64,000 bases of DNA, from the NCBI GenBank assembly GCA_039111635.1, contig JBCAQO010000021.1, positions 1 to 64,000 on the forward strand, given 5' to 3'. Positions 52,162 to 64,000 of the stretch are shown piece by piece. Below the pieces are notes generated by a model, which was not told the DNA's origin, did no database searches, and was given only the letters and a program-made list of their open reading frames with translations. Position 1 is the first letter of the stretch, and the number at the start of each line of letters is the position of its first letter. Source of the DNA: Heterobasidion occidentale (Eukaryota > Basidiomycota > Agaricomycetes > Russulales > Bondarzewiaceae). The position numbers and the translations under genes are program-made.

Positions 52162-55100
52162 TCACGCGGGCAAGGCGTCCAGCTTCTGCAGGCAGTCCAA
52201 CACAAGGCCCAACATGATCAACCCAAAGCTCCTCGCCCCTTCCTTCCGCTCGTTCCGCAAACTCCAATCCCACGCCTCCCACGCGTTCCCTAACGCCGCT
52301 ACCCAATCCTCGTTGCTTGCCTCCGTGTTCTCGCCCTCGCTCTTGCCGATCTTCATTCCCTCGGGCTGCACACGGCGCCGTATGTCCCTGACGAGTGTCT
52401 CTGCGTGCAGCCGCATCCGATACATCCTGTCTTTACGCCACCTGTTCTCCGTGCAGTTCGCGAGGATGGTGCCGACGACGACCTCTTCTTCCATCAGCCG
52501 CACGTCCGGCGCGTCGCTCAGGGTGTGCGTCACGATGATATACTGCAGCTCCCGTGCATATCGCGCAAACGTGTTCGCGACCCGCTGAGACGTCCCGTCC
52601 GGCGTGCTGTAGTCGCGCGCGAGGACACGTTGAACTAGCGGCCGCAGGGCGCGCGAGATAGGATCCGACAACGGAGGATATCGCGCGCTCGTCTTCGCGG
52701 GGTCGTTGCTGTCGAGAGCCTTTGGGTCCTGAAGTTCGATGTTACGATACAAGTGCCCGAGCGCGCGCTGCGACTCGTAGTAGTCGGCTTCGCGCGCGCC
52801 GGTAACTTCTGCTTTCGTCCAGTCGGGCTTGAACTTCATGGTGGGACGAGGTATACCTGTCTTGTCGATGTCGACGGCGATTCCGTTCTTCATGTAGTCG
52901 ACCGCCTGCGAGCAGAGCTGGGCAAGGTCCATGCAACGTTTGTCATGCGTGCCTTCCTGGAGGGCAGTCAGGACCACATTCTGGACATCCAGTGCAAGGG
53001 TAAACACTCGCCATAGACTGATCTTTTTGATGGCACTGGTGTCAGCAGAATCACGAATGAAAGCTTTTAGTTCGCACTGACCTGCAATAATGAGATGTCT
53101 GGTCGCCAAGAAGGCCTACCGGATGAGTGTCAATAATCGCAGCGCACCATCCGCTTCGATAAACACGCACCAGCACGTCAGAATTGATGTACTCTACCAC
53201 GAAATCACAAATATCGTCGACTGTGCTGTCCCGACCGATTGTGCGAGTGCCCGCGCTGAGATAGGTGGCAGAGTCGGTTTCGAGGGTGGGAAGCAAACTC
53301 GGATTCTCCGCATAGACGTCGTAGAGATCCCTGACCAGGATCTCAGGATTACTAGATATCTCGACTGCGCAAAGCTCACCCGTCCAGGTCGCCTCCACCG
53401 AGACATGAGGCTAGGGATCGTTCGCCTGTAAACCGACATGAGAGATCTGCATATTTTTTGTCTCGACAGAAACCAACATACCCACAGCCGGAAACACTAC
53501 CACGTTCTTGAGATTTCGGAAAAACAAATTTTCCCTTCCGGTGGTTGCCCCACGGCCCAAACTCTCTGAACTGTGCAAAAATACGGTCATATTTAAGAAC
53601 CGGAATGACCCCGTGGGAAATATAGACACTCACCGTCACCTGGGTGTACGACTGGGCTTCTAGAAAGGACACACCATCCCTTCAACCATTTTGGTTCTAG
53701 GTCAGGGGACTCCTGAACACAAGCTGGGAAGCGGCATTCATATATGGCTAGATTGGTATATTGTCAGGTACCTGCTCACCAAAGATTTGACCTTGTTCCA
53801 AAGTCAATACAGACTCTGCATCGAGGCCTTCTTGAATATACGCCTGCCCCTCATCAGCCACACCAACAAGCAGGTAGCTGTTTGGAACGCGGATGCGAGC
53901 ACGATATTTCATGTCTCGCAATGCATGGGTCGTGGTGTACCGAACCAACCGATCAAGGAAAGGATTGTCGATGGCCTTCATCTTTTTCGTCGGCTTGAAA
54001 TCAAGACCGAGTTTTTCCAGTTTTTCCAGGATAAAGGGCAGCCGAAATTTCGATCCCAAGCCAGTATCTCGCAACAGCTGGCGGAAATTTGCGAGAGAAT
54101 CGCTGGCCATGTACACAGACACTTTTGCTTTCTCTTGGAGATCGAGGAACGCTTGCAAACGAACCTCCCTATCCTCCAGAGTCATGACGATGGGCCTGGC
54201 AGTATTTTCAGCACCCCTCGGCTGCTCTAGATGATGGATCACGTACCGGTTAAAGTAACAAAAATTAGGACTGTTGAAATCCCTGGCGATCTCGATCTTC
54301 GCTCTGCTTTGGCCGGGAACGATGAACTTCTTCATCGACTTCCTGAGGCGCATCTTGATGCCCTTCAGGCGATCGTCGACTACGACGACACCTTTATACC
54401 CCATGAACCGGATTTGATACTAAACCGAGCGAGAAGTTAGTGTGCATCGTTTAGCGCGCAGAGAGAGGAAGTCCTCACCGCCGACGGCTTGACGCTTCTG
54501 CTACTCGTGTGCCTGCGCTCGCGGCAGAGCGTCTGCCATATCATATCGCCCAGCTCCGGAGAGATCGTGCCCACACCATCCGTGTGTATGTACGGCTCCT
54601 TTCCCAAGTCGGGCATATCGTCGTCCAGCTGGTCCGGCAGGATGATCTCCACCGAAGTCTCAGTGGCCGTGAACGCCTGCGCGAGGCGCGCGGCGTACTT
54701 CGACGGCTGCCTGATCACGCCGCTGAAGTCGCCCAGTGACTGCCTGATCGTCTCCGCGGTGACGAGCTGACCCTCGGGATACTCGAACGGAGCAACGAAC
54801 CAGACCGCGTGCTCGCGCAGCGCGGAGGTCGAGTAGCTGAGAAACTCGAACCGCCGGCCGGCGAGCTCGAAACCTTTCTTCAACGCGCCGCCCACCCGCA
54901 CCTGCAAGAACCAGGTGGCATCCACCTTCCCCTCGAAGCGGTACGAGAGCCGGTCCTCGTCCCTGAAATCGACTCTGATGAAGTTCTCCGCAAACTCCGG
55001 GGGGAACTTGCGGATCACGCTGTTGGACTGCATCACGTACGGGCCCTCAAGGAGCAGCCGGGTCGGCGTGAACGTGACATGGTGGCACGCGAACGTGCTG

Positions 55101-56450
55101 CCCGAGAGCTTCATCGGCTCCACGTCCTCTATGCAGACACGGTTGAAGCACTGCAGCGGAGGCTCATGAGGCTTGCGCATGCGCAACACGACCGAGTACT
55201 GGCGAAGGATTTCGTTCGCCTTGCTGCCGTGCTGCGCGACGATGGCATCGATCGGCCGCTTCAGATCGAAAAGCTCTCTGGTATTGACGAGTCCATTGCG
55301 AAGCAGAGCTTCGACCTGGAAGGCGACCGCCCAAGGCATTGTGCTGACCCACGTATAAAGCCGGTGGACCTGCGGCTCAGCGAAAAACCCGCGCCAGAAG
55401 GCCTTGATTTTTCCATGCCTGATGGGCTGAGGTTGGCATTGTGCGTCACGGCACATCTGCTCAAACTTCAAGATGTCTCTGTGGTCATAGAGGATGACCC
55501 GCAGCTGATGAGCATACGGCGCGACTCTTTTGTGCGACTCGTCAAGGTGTGGAATTCGATCCCTATCCTTGCGTTGCCTACGCTGAATGCCCTCTCGAGG
55601 GCGGTTGTTGAAGCTCCTCTCCTCCAATATAGGAGGGGTAAGCATATCGAAGATAATAGCTGGAGGTGTGGGTGAGCGGACGACATCACGCTGATGAAGC
55701 CAGACCGACCTGCTCGTTTTGTGCTTCCTTCTGGACTCTGCACGCTATCGAGGATCAAGCCGATCTTTTTGATGTTAGAAAACTTGATCAATATGTCGAT
55801 GCATTGTTCCTCGGTCATGCTTTCGCCCATCTGGGGCTGGTTGTGAGCGCACGTTACAAGCCATGATCTGAATGGAACAACGTTACCTCGATGCGAACCA
55901 TCTTCCGGTCATACACAAGATCGAGGAGCCCGGCACTGCTCTTGACGAGGTCGCGTTCGTACTCAATGGAAAAAGAACGAGCGGTATCCGGCGAATCATC
56001 CTCTTTGAACCAGATGCCAAACTGCACCTTCGCGACGCGCAGCGCCTGGTCGAGCTTTCTCAGAATCTCCTCGCGCTCTAACTCCTTCTCGGGGCCGACG
56101 TAGACAGACCTCTCCAACCTCTGCGTTATGTCTTTATAAGGTGGCTGCCCGAGTTTCTGGAAAAAGATTTTCTTCTCCAGCACGCGAACGACGTGCGATT
56201 TGTCCTCGCGTAGCCACCGAAGGAAGTTAGAGCCGACCTCCCGAGGTGCCACCGTCAAGAGGCCCGTTCCATCGTTCCCGATGCCGCCGGCAGTGTTTGC
56301 ATTGAGACGAACTTGGAAGTTGTGCGGCCTGCCCTTCGTTTTTGGGTCATCACGGTCGAACAAGTCGCGTCCATGCAAGGCCTCCTCGATGGCCTTGACC
56401 ACCTCGAAGTGGGTGGCGTCGCGGTGGATGTAATACATCTCGATGTCCAT
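52162..56450 (-). CDS. RNA-dependent RNA polymerase (quelling type)
   Basis: Copies single-stranded RNA into double-stranded RNA for RNA silencing (PF05183/QDE-1/RDR family). Exons by eye: 56450-55887, 55836-55744, 55690-54479, 54419-53772, 53712-53634, 53570-53482, 53425-53380, 53330-53171, 53115-52162; introns 49-63 bp. Total about 1250 residues, a normal length. Start MDIEMYYIHRDATHFEVVKA; then GRRFEFLSYSTSALRE, HTDGVGTISPELGD, QIRFMGYKGVVVVDDRLKG, RVPNSYLLVGVADEG, SRSPVVHPGD and the catalytic GGDLDGD, whose second Gly codon is split by a 49-bp intron (53379-53331). In exon 6 a T5 run near 53519 lacks one T relative to the expected frame. The junction near 53081-52957 is not resolved (an intron or an indel). 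It may be slightly damaged or carry base-call errors. The copia TSD begins 8 bp past the stop. Confidence 0.87.
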
Positions 56451-59146
56451 GGTGAGGGAAATCGTAAACGTCAGTGTCAATAGTGCGTGTGTGGTGTGGG
56501 GGTGATTAGCACTTGCACAGCGGGATTGAGCACGTACAGTCGTCGAACAGATTATATACGCCGCGGGTGGGCCACTCACTCATGATAAGAGAAAGAGAAG
56601 ACAATGCAATGTTGTGATCGATGCTCAGTGTTTTCTCGCAGCATTCCGGAGCAAAACAATGGAACAGTCTATCAGAACAAAAAGCCCAAGAGGCAGATAA
56701 CTCGCAGATTCAGGCTTCGAATGAACGCAGGGCTGCCGCACAGTCTGTGAGCCACATATGATAATAGATTCCGCAAGATGACAAGCTAAAACAAGAACAT
56801 ACATGTGTCCACGATTAGTCACGGATCCCGCTGAGCGCTCGCCGCAAAGCACCCGCACAGCTAGTGAAAAGCTGCGTATTTGATCCGCGCACATCATGTG
56901 TCGCATGCTTGTACCCATGTCCTATTCTTGACCTCAGCGAAAAGTTTTACAAAGTAGCTTTGCGCTCCGCGCTCCATGACCTGAAACATGAGCACCATTG
57001 AGCTAATCACGCCCTGATACGCCAGCAAACGAGATCAGCGAGCGAAATGCGGCTGAGAAGGGCTGAGAGCAGGTGATACGCAGCACTTGCCTCGGCCAAC
57101 CTGCGCGTCTATGCTACCTGGACGCCGACGCCGCTGCGACTGCTATATGATCGTGCTGCCAGTCACGAAGCCTACTGGCTATAAAAGCAGTCACACGGTG
57201 CAATTTAAACTTCCAAGCTACGTTGGCGGCTGGCGGCTGGACGCTCCCGGGCTCGGAGAGTCACGATTACATTCCCGAGCAGGAAGGACGCAACCGCTTT
57301 CGGTCAAAAGAGGGCGAAAGATCTCGGAGAAAGAGGGGTGGGGGGACGGGGGTGGGGTGCGAAATGAAGCCTCGAAAGGCTAAGATGAGGCCTCTAGGCG
57401 TGCCGACCCAACACTTTAGAGGTACACGGCGGTCGGATTTGATACCACGTGGCGCTCCGCTCCATACTACCCAGGCCAACTCGAGACTGGCGCCGCCATC
57501 CTCCACCATCCCCAACCGGCGATCCCCTGACACGAAAAAAACAAAATCACTACAGTAAGCAGAGACCTCTAAACCCTGAACGTCTGAACATGTCCAGACG
57601 GCCGCCAAGGCCCTCCACGGCCCTTTGAACTCCTCCAAATATCCAGATGAACACTAACCGAGAGCAGCCATATCCAATCTCATGCGATTAATCCTTCCCC
57701 AGGTTTTAGCCTGCGCCATGTTTCCCGACAAACGCGTACCCCGCATCATCTGACCCAGTCGGACCCCTTCTGACCCGGTCGGACGACCCCAGCCCTCCCC
57801 AGCCCCAGTATGTAATAATCCATGGCCAGTCCTCCTTCCAGGCTTCCTTCGGATTCGGAGCTTCAGAGCCTGAGAAGCATCGGACGGAGATGGACCGACG
57901 GACGGTTTCCGACGATGCAGCGTTCCTGGGCCTGCGGATGCTGGGCCCGCAGGACAAGCTCTGACGTCTGCACACACGTTGGTGGTGACGCACAGGAAAC
58001 AGCTGTCCCAGACGCCCGTCGATGATGCATGCGTGCGCTCAGCACTGGGCGCCGAGGACCCTGTGTGCACTGTGCCTCAGGTAGACGGCCCGAAGCCAGA
58101 CGACAGTTCTAAAAATGCTTCAACCCGCGATGCAAAAACAGATGTATCATATTCTCGCCGCAGCGCGAACGTATAATCGCCCAGGCACACCGGGCGTGTA
58201 TACTATCTAAACTTACCGAACGAGTGAGCGAGTGAGTGCGGAGACGCGAGAGTGTAAGGAGAGTGCAACATGGGTAGGTAATCCAAGACAGCGAGCGAGA
58301 TCGAAGAGAAACAGGAACGGCGCCAGACGCACGATCGGCTAGGCAGCGAATACACCGGTGAGAAAGAAGGAGAAACCTCGTGTAAAAAAATAAGAGATCG
58401 AAACAGCCGCTAACGGCGCCCATAGGCAACGCCGTGTAAAAAAAAAACGAGACGAGACAGGACTGGCAATGGCATGCATGATGTGGGCTTCGATGCGAAT
58501 GGGTGTCAATTGAGATGAGTATGCGTAAGGCGACGAAAAAAAACGGGGCTACTGTATATGCAAGAGATACTTCTGCTTTTATTCCTTCCGAATCTTTCCT
58601 TTCCGAGTTTTTTGGGGCGCGGTGCGCAGACCGCTTTTCCTCCTCAACTCCCCTACGTGCCGCCGATCCCACTTCGCGACCGTGGCGTTCCAGGCGCCGG
58701 GCCTCATTAGTCGTGCGCGGCAAGGCGAGCGAGGTGATTTAAATAGGTTTGAGTTGGGTTGACCATGATGGGTACGTTGAATGCCGAATAGATAGGTATG
58801 CGCAAATGATGCCAAAGTGGGGCACGTCGCACGGCGGATGGATAGCTGCGCGACGATAAATGGAAGAAGGCGAGTGAAATGATGACGATGCATGACGCGA
58901 ATGGAGAGTCGTGGGTCGATTTTGGTCGTGAGTGGGGAATATGGCGACAGAGAGACGTCGTGGATGAATACGCAGAGCGAGACAAAGATCTGAAAGCGAG
59001 AAGATACAGAGCGTGTGAACAGCGAAGAGGAGAGCCACGGACGAAAGCGAGAGGCATGATGGGGATGCATAGAGCATGGGCGCGCAAGCACGAGCTCCAA
59101 GGATCGAGCGCAGCTTGTTGCGCGAACCGTTTTGAGCACCTCCAGC
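56451..59146. other. Intergenic, no supported gene
   Basis: This holds the RdRP promoter side (56451-56600) and the 3' side of the Ecl1-like gene. Open frames here are short or compositionally biased and lack recognisable motifs. No tRNA or repeat was seen. Confidence 0.45.
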
Positions 59147-60391
59147 CTAACGTTCCCTCCCACGTCCACGCTCCCGCTCCTTCAGTCCGCTCCGCCCATT
59201 CCCAAATCCGAATATCTTGTCCTCACCCCAACCGTCCAGCTCGTTCACACGTCTCCGGCCTCGGACCTCAGAAGCCGGTTCCTCCTTCAGGAGCAAAGGT
59301 GGAGACAGCGCCCTGCGAGCGCGGGACGGTGAAGGGGAGGGCGAACGGCTGCAGGTGCGTCGCCGAGAGGTGCCGGGTTCCCGGCGGCGCCCACGAGGCG
59401 GCGTCAGGCCCGCGCCAAAGCCTTCGCGGATATGGCCGTCGTCTACGGTATGCACGCTCGCGAGCAGGGATGTGTTGTTGATATTGGAGTAGTGCATTCC
59501 ACTCGATGGCGAGGACACGGCCAACGCGTGTGTGTGGTCAAGCGCAGGACCTGCAAGGCGAGGAGTGGTGGGCGAAGGACGCGTGGTAATGAACGAGGTA
59601 GGAGACTGGGCGGATGTCGAGGTCCGCGTGAGGAGGGAGCCGTGCTGCAAAAGGGAGAAGTATGCAGGCATGGAGGCACGTTTGTGTTTACGTTTGGCTG
59701 TAATGGTCTCTTGGTGCGCGTCCGTAGCGGAAGGGTGACGACGGTGTCCGTGAGGGGGAGGAGCGTGCAGGCTACGCGGTGAAGCAGGGATAGGCGCGTC
59801 CGAGTCCTCCGTCGAGGATTGAGTAGAGGTGATGCTGTAAGCCGTGCCGAGGGAGTGGTTACCAGAGGAAGTACGACGGTGGAGGAGGGGGATGGTGGAG
59901 TGGTTATTGGTCGACGATGGTCGACGAGCGTAAGACAAGCCCGTCGGGCGAATGGCCAACGGCGCGGCAAGAGTAGGCTTGAAGCCGAGATCACTGTCGT
60001 CGTCGTCCAGAGCAATTACGAGGCCGTCGCTGTCTTCATCTTCGTACCAAGCGAGCGAAGATTTGGAGGACGAGAGAGGATAGTGGTGCTTTTGGTGGTT
60101 GAAGGACAGGGCTGCACCGAGAGCGGAGGGAACGAGCGCGGGAACGTCATGCGCACCGGGCATGTCGTATCCGTCGAGGTGGGGGGAAGAGAAAGCAGAA
60201 GAGGCAGTTGATATAGAGGGAGAGCTTGTGTCCAAACTCTCGCATTCGTCACTGCAGTAGATGCGGCTAAAAAGGGACGTAATGGAGTGAGCCATGCGGG
60301 CAGGTCATGGGGTATGGATGGAAGTGAGGAGGACATACCCTTCTGCCAGGACGGGGTTGCCGCATTGGAGGCAGCAATCTTCTTGGAACAT
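59147..60391 (-). CDS. Ecl1-type life-span regulatory zinc-finger protein, two exons
   Basis: Exon 1 60391-60339, intron 60338-60267 (72 bp, GTATGT...TTTAG), exon 2 60266-59147; 390 residues. The joined N-terminus is MFQEDCCLQCGNPVLAEGRI followed by YCSDECES, a C-x2-C...C-x3-C zinc-binding unit as in the fungal Ecl1 family (PF12855), whose yeast members extend chronological life span. The rest is a low-complexity Ser/Pro/His/Arg-rich tail with RRPSS, RRTSS and RSPSPSPSR, typical of basidiomycete members and probably disordered. A TATATAA box (60461-60455, minus strand) lies about 65 bp before the ATG, with a nearly pure pyrimidine tract between them. A longer open frame starting at 60295 is excluded because it lies in the intron. 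The family assignment rests on the short finger only. Confidence 0.75.
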
Positions 60392-63300
60392 TGAGGGCGG
60401 GCAAGGAGGAGGATGGGGAGGATGGGAGAGGGGAGGAGAGGAGAGAGGAGGGGGTTATATACGGCTGTCGAGGGTCTGTCGTGAAATGGTGTGAGTGCAG
60501 GCGATGACTGGCCCAAATGAGCGATGACTCCCTCTTTCGGCCGTCACGTTCGTCAGCCCGCGTCGGCCTCTTTGGCGTCACGCTCCGGCCGACGCACCAA
60601 CTGCCCACCTCCCCGTCACCTTCCCCTCGTTACTAGCTCGCACCCGCCCGACGCGACCTCTTCCTCCCCTGCGCACACGCGCCCTTTTTCGTTCTCCTTC
60701 TTCTCTCTTCGTATCTACGTAATCCATCGCCTGACCCAGCCACTCCGCCAGATCTCCCCGGCGATCTACCGTCGCTCGCCGTCACGCCTGTCACTCCCTC
60801 ATATCCACGTTCGACGACCCGCTCCCACATGTCCTCCATCAGAACCCCGTCTTTTTGTTGTCCATAACCGTCGCGCAGAACCGATGCTGCCTGCATTCAA
60901 ACGTTTCCCCGCCGGCACTGGTTCCACTCTGCCGGCTACCGCATCGGTCGTCCTGCGTGCGAGCGCGATCCACCACCAGTCCCAGTAACCCCCACAGTCC
61001 CCTTCCATGCCATTCCGATGCATTCCATCACGGTTCGGTCATCTGGTCCGAGCCATGCCACTGCCATGCCGCCATTCGACGTCTGCACCAGTCCATGCCG
61101 GTGATGCGCACTCGCACTTGGCATTTGCCCCGATCGCGTCTGACACGCCTGACTCGTTTCGACACTCACGCCATCGCGCCACCCAGTCGCACGCGAACGT
61201 GCTCACAATCCGCCACCGCGCTCGCAATCCTCGCACGCGCGCCTCTCGCTCCTCGCGCCGTTCGCGCCTTCCATGAAGCAATCCGAATACATTTCCGGTG
61301 GGAAGCGCCTTCGAATCCCATCAATAGATCTCGTCCCGGTCTCTCTTACAGCATCATTCCCTCGGAGACGCTCCCAGCCGCCCTTTGTCCCGAGCCTCCG
61401 CCTATCGCTCAGTTCGTCCAACACGACGAGTCACATCCGCGTTATCTCTCTCTATTGAGAAGCGGCGCTCGTATTTTTGCGCGCTATCGTGACCAGATAG
61501 CGCTACGGCGTCAGTAGCCTTTTGAGCCTTGAGCTTATCGGTCGCGACTGCTCGGTCAAGTACGTTTCTTATCGTCTTCTTGTTTGAGGACATCTAAGAG
61601 CTTGTTTCGTGCGCGAGTTATGTTTAGCCTGTGTATTTGTGGCCCTACTGGCACCTGCACAACGAAATACCCCGTAACAGATGGATCACTGATGCGGTAC
61701 TCGTACGACTCTTGTCTTGAGAACTCGCGCAGTCGACCCAGGTCGACCCAACCCCAACTATCGTTTTGATACGCGTTCTTCACCCGCGTTTCCGCGTTTC
61801 CCCGCCGTGCATAGCCCATCAGGGCATCGAAAGCTCTCGCACTTCCAGGCCCCGTGCTTGCATCGTATGGCAGGCAGGATTCGGGCTCTCAAGCTCACGA
61901 ATAAAGCTCGCCGCACCTAGACTCGTCGAATATCAAATCTTCGCCCTTCTTTTCCCTCGTCTTTGCCCTTCCAGGTGCTTCCTCACCAGCTTCATAACAG
62001 GCAGGGGCGACCCCGCTATCCAGCGCAAACATCCTCGGCGGACATCGGTGGTAAACCTGTGACATCGGCGTGACGCCCTTTGCAGTCCGACGGCCGTGCC
62101 GTTCCATGCCCAAAGATGGTCTCCGCAGCGCTTACCTCTGATCCCCACAGCACCCCAACTTCACGAGCTCCTCGAGCGGCCGGATAGTTCAGGCTTATGA
62201 AGCGCGCGCACATGCTGCATGATCGACAGTGACGCCGTTCCGCTCGTCGACGTCTGGGGTCTGCAAGCGCGCACCTTGCGTGCACACGTGCATGCGGGGT
62301 CCCCCGAGGCTCGTGCGCCCTCCTTCACACAAGCGGCAACCCTAGAATTGAAGCAGCGGTGAGCGGCCCCTTTTCTCCATCCAACGTTCCATTCGCGTGA
62401 AGGCTGCGTGACGGCGAGTTGCGTCGCGGTGCATAGCTCTGGTTATTATTAGTGTTCACGCGCGAGCGTGAGCCCCCATCACGTCATGTACGCGTCGTAA
62501 GGCGCGTCTCATGCCAACGATCACGTTGCGCTCTGCATCCGCAGGTCAGGCGTGTAAAATTCACAAAGGATCTGTACTTCGTTTTTGGCTTTCCGCGGCC
62601 AATAGATGCGTGTCCCGTGATGATCCAGATGGATCCCTTGGCTGTGAGAAATCGACGTCTCGCTCGGCAACGTCCCAGCCGACTCGTGTCTGTCGCAATT
62701 GATTGCCAATTTGCATCCGCTCGGAGGGGGATGCTGCGGCTCGGACGCCCGAACGTCAGCATCCGCGGGGTCGTTCTCTTGTGCGCCGTGCGCCGTGTGG
62801 CGCCCGTGGGACGCGGGTCATGTTTTCGGGGATGAGACTGAATTTCCCTAGCTTGGATATTATTTACCTTGATGCGTCGCTCTCGACTCCCAATTCAGCG
62901 CAGATGGCATCTCCAATAAATGGGGGCCCGGAACGGCCGTAAGTTTATTTCGTGTATCCTCGATTTGGACTTCGCTCAAATCACTTCACCGAAGGTTAGG
63001 GCGCGGATCCGTTGTCGAGGTCATGATTTCGGCTACGCTGACTGATGAAATTCACGCAGGTTGTGGGGTGTGCGAGCGGTCGTGGTGTACACCATGTACA
63101 TAGTGACGTGAACACTGAATAATGCCTGACGCGATCGTCATACATGGCGTCGACAGATGAATGGTTAACCTCCATTTGCGACATAGGCCGATCCAGCTCA
63201 TTATTTAATTTAACAGCGGCCGTGCACCCTTCAAGTACTCCCGCTTCACTTCCAGCCTGGACGGGTGTGCGCGGTGCGTGAATTCCATGCGTGTGTAACG

Positions 63301-64000
63301 CAGTTCTCGTGCTGGCTCGGGCGCTATTGATGGCGTAAATTCAGCGTGACGGGCGCAACCGCCCTGCGGGGCGGCCACAGATTGGGGTGCGTGCACGTCA
63401 AAGTCGTGGTGATGGACTGCGCGACCGCCTGGTTGCGCCGCGTCGGGATATCCCGTCGGGGCAGTGGCGGCGTGGATTTAGGGTGCGTTGGAGGCGGCCC
63501 TCGGAGGAGTCGTCGGATTGGTCCTGGGGCGGACGGGGAATTGAATTTCCTCGCTCGTTGTATCCTGCTGCATCATGGGCATGAAACGGCTTGGAATCCG
63601 GTCGCGCGCGCGCTCGCCCATGCATGGCATCATTCTCGGGACTTAACGACTCATTGTGCTCGCCGTCACAGCCTGTGTAAGGACTGTGTAAGGTCCAGGC
63701 TACGCGCGCGGACAATGCCGGGAAGCGCCGGGAGGGATTTGGCGGCACCCCAAACATCACTTACAGTTGTTGGCCGGCCCTGGTGTGACAACCCTTGATT
63801 CGTACATATGATGCACGATCCAGGCTCAAGTGCGCGGGAACGCGAGTCCATCAAGGACCCGTTTACGAAGATTCGCGGTTCTTCGGTCACCTGTATTTTT
63901 CTGTCTCCAGCTGAGGTTTGCGTCAGGTTGCGACGTCCCGCTCAGGGGTGATACTCTCCCAGTGAAGCCCCGCGGCGGGCGAACCTCCGAACCACGACGC
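60392..64000. other. Promoter side of the Ecl1-like gene, then no supported gene
   Basis: About 3.6 kb of GC-rich sequence. The only mildly protein-like frames are on the minus strand at 61819-61556 (WGWVDLGRLREFSRQ, FVVQVPVGPQIHRL) and at 61593-61402. They could be exons of an unknown gene, but no start or splice pattern is convincing. The remainder shows nothing I can support. Confidence 0.4.

Noticed and set aside
53331..53380. Apparent DLDGE instead of DLDGD at the RdRP active site, with a +1 frameshift
   Set aside because: Reading straight through gives DLDGE. A 49-bp intron (GTGAGC...GTCAG) joins GAC GG to G GAT CTC and restores DLDGDLYDVYAENPSL, the expected family sequence.
54809..55675. 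Plus-strand 288-codon open frame
   Set aside because: It is antisense to RdRP exon 3, whose minus-strand reading has conserved motifs. The open antisense frame reflects codon bias.
57600..58750. Several 60-200-codon frames between the RdRP and Ecl1-like genes
   Set aside because: They overlap each other on both strands, are Arg/Ser/Pro-biased, and show no domain, splice pattern or start context.
60216..60295. ATG at 60295 as start of the Ecl1-like protein
   Set aside because: It lies in the 72-bp intron. The spliced start at 60391 supplies the first cysteine pair of the zinc finger.

Overview
The window reads as a filamentous basidiomycete (Agaricomycete-like) nuclear genome. Host genes have introns of about 49 to 72 bp with GT...AG ends. 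Ordinary host sequence lies on both sides: a small secreted cysteine-rich protein gene and two decayed genes on the left (1-5262), and an RNA-silencing RNA-dependent RNA polymerase plus an Ecl1-type zinc-finger gene on the right (52155-64000).

The middle, 5263-52149, is one nest of LTR retrotransposons that can be taken apart layer by layer with 5-bp target-site duplications (TSDs). Layer 1 is a Ty1/copia element on the minus strand, TSD CTCGG, inserted about 12 bp after the stop codon of the RdRP gene. Layer 2 is a Ty3/gypsy chromovirus G1 (9654-51547, plus strand, TSD GCGTC) inserted in the copia gag. Layer 3 is two insertions in G1: a second chromovirus family, E1 (16195-37285, minus strand, TSD GCTAC), in the integrase, and G2 (38399-48791, plus strand, TSD CAGAC), a copy of the same family as G1, near the end of pol. 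Layer 4 is X, another E-family copy, inserted in the chromodomain region of E1 (TSD GCCTC). The two halves of the X TSD are now in opposite orientation, so an inversion between the X and E1 pol genes must have followed (or an assembly artefact mimics one).

Both chromovirus families show signs of self-primed reverse transcription: a 10-base sequence about 25-30 bp after the LTR TATA box is the exact reverse complement of bases just inside the 5' LTR. Both also carry a third ORF downstream of pol, each preceded by its own TATAAAA box. The G family adds a 54-residue membrane-spanning ORF whose second ATG overlaps the pol stop codon. The E family has, between its third ORF and its 3' LTR, about 16 copies of a roughly 21-nt motif interleaved with hairpins. 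These accessory parts of the two chromovirus families are the most novel content of the window.

The right-hand 3.6 kb and the 2.7 kb between the RdRP and Ecl1 genes hold no gene I can support. All coordinates and homologies were read by eye. Family names rest on recognised motifs; no database search was possible.
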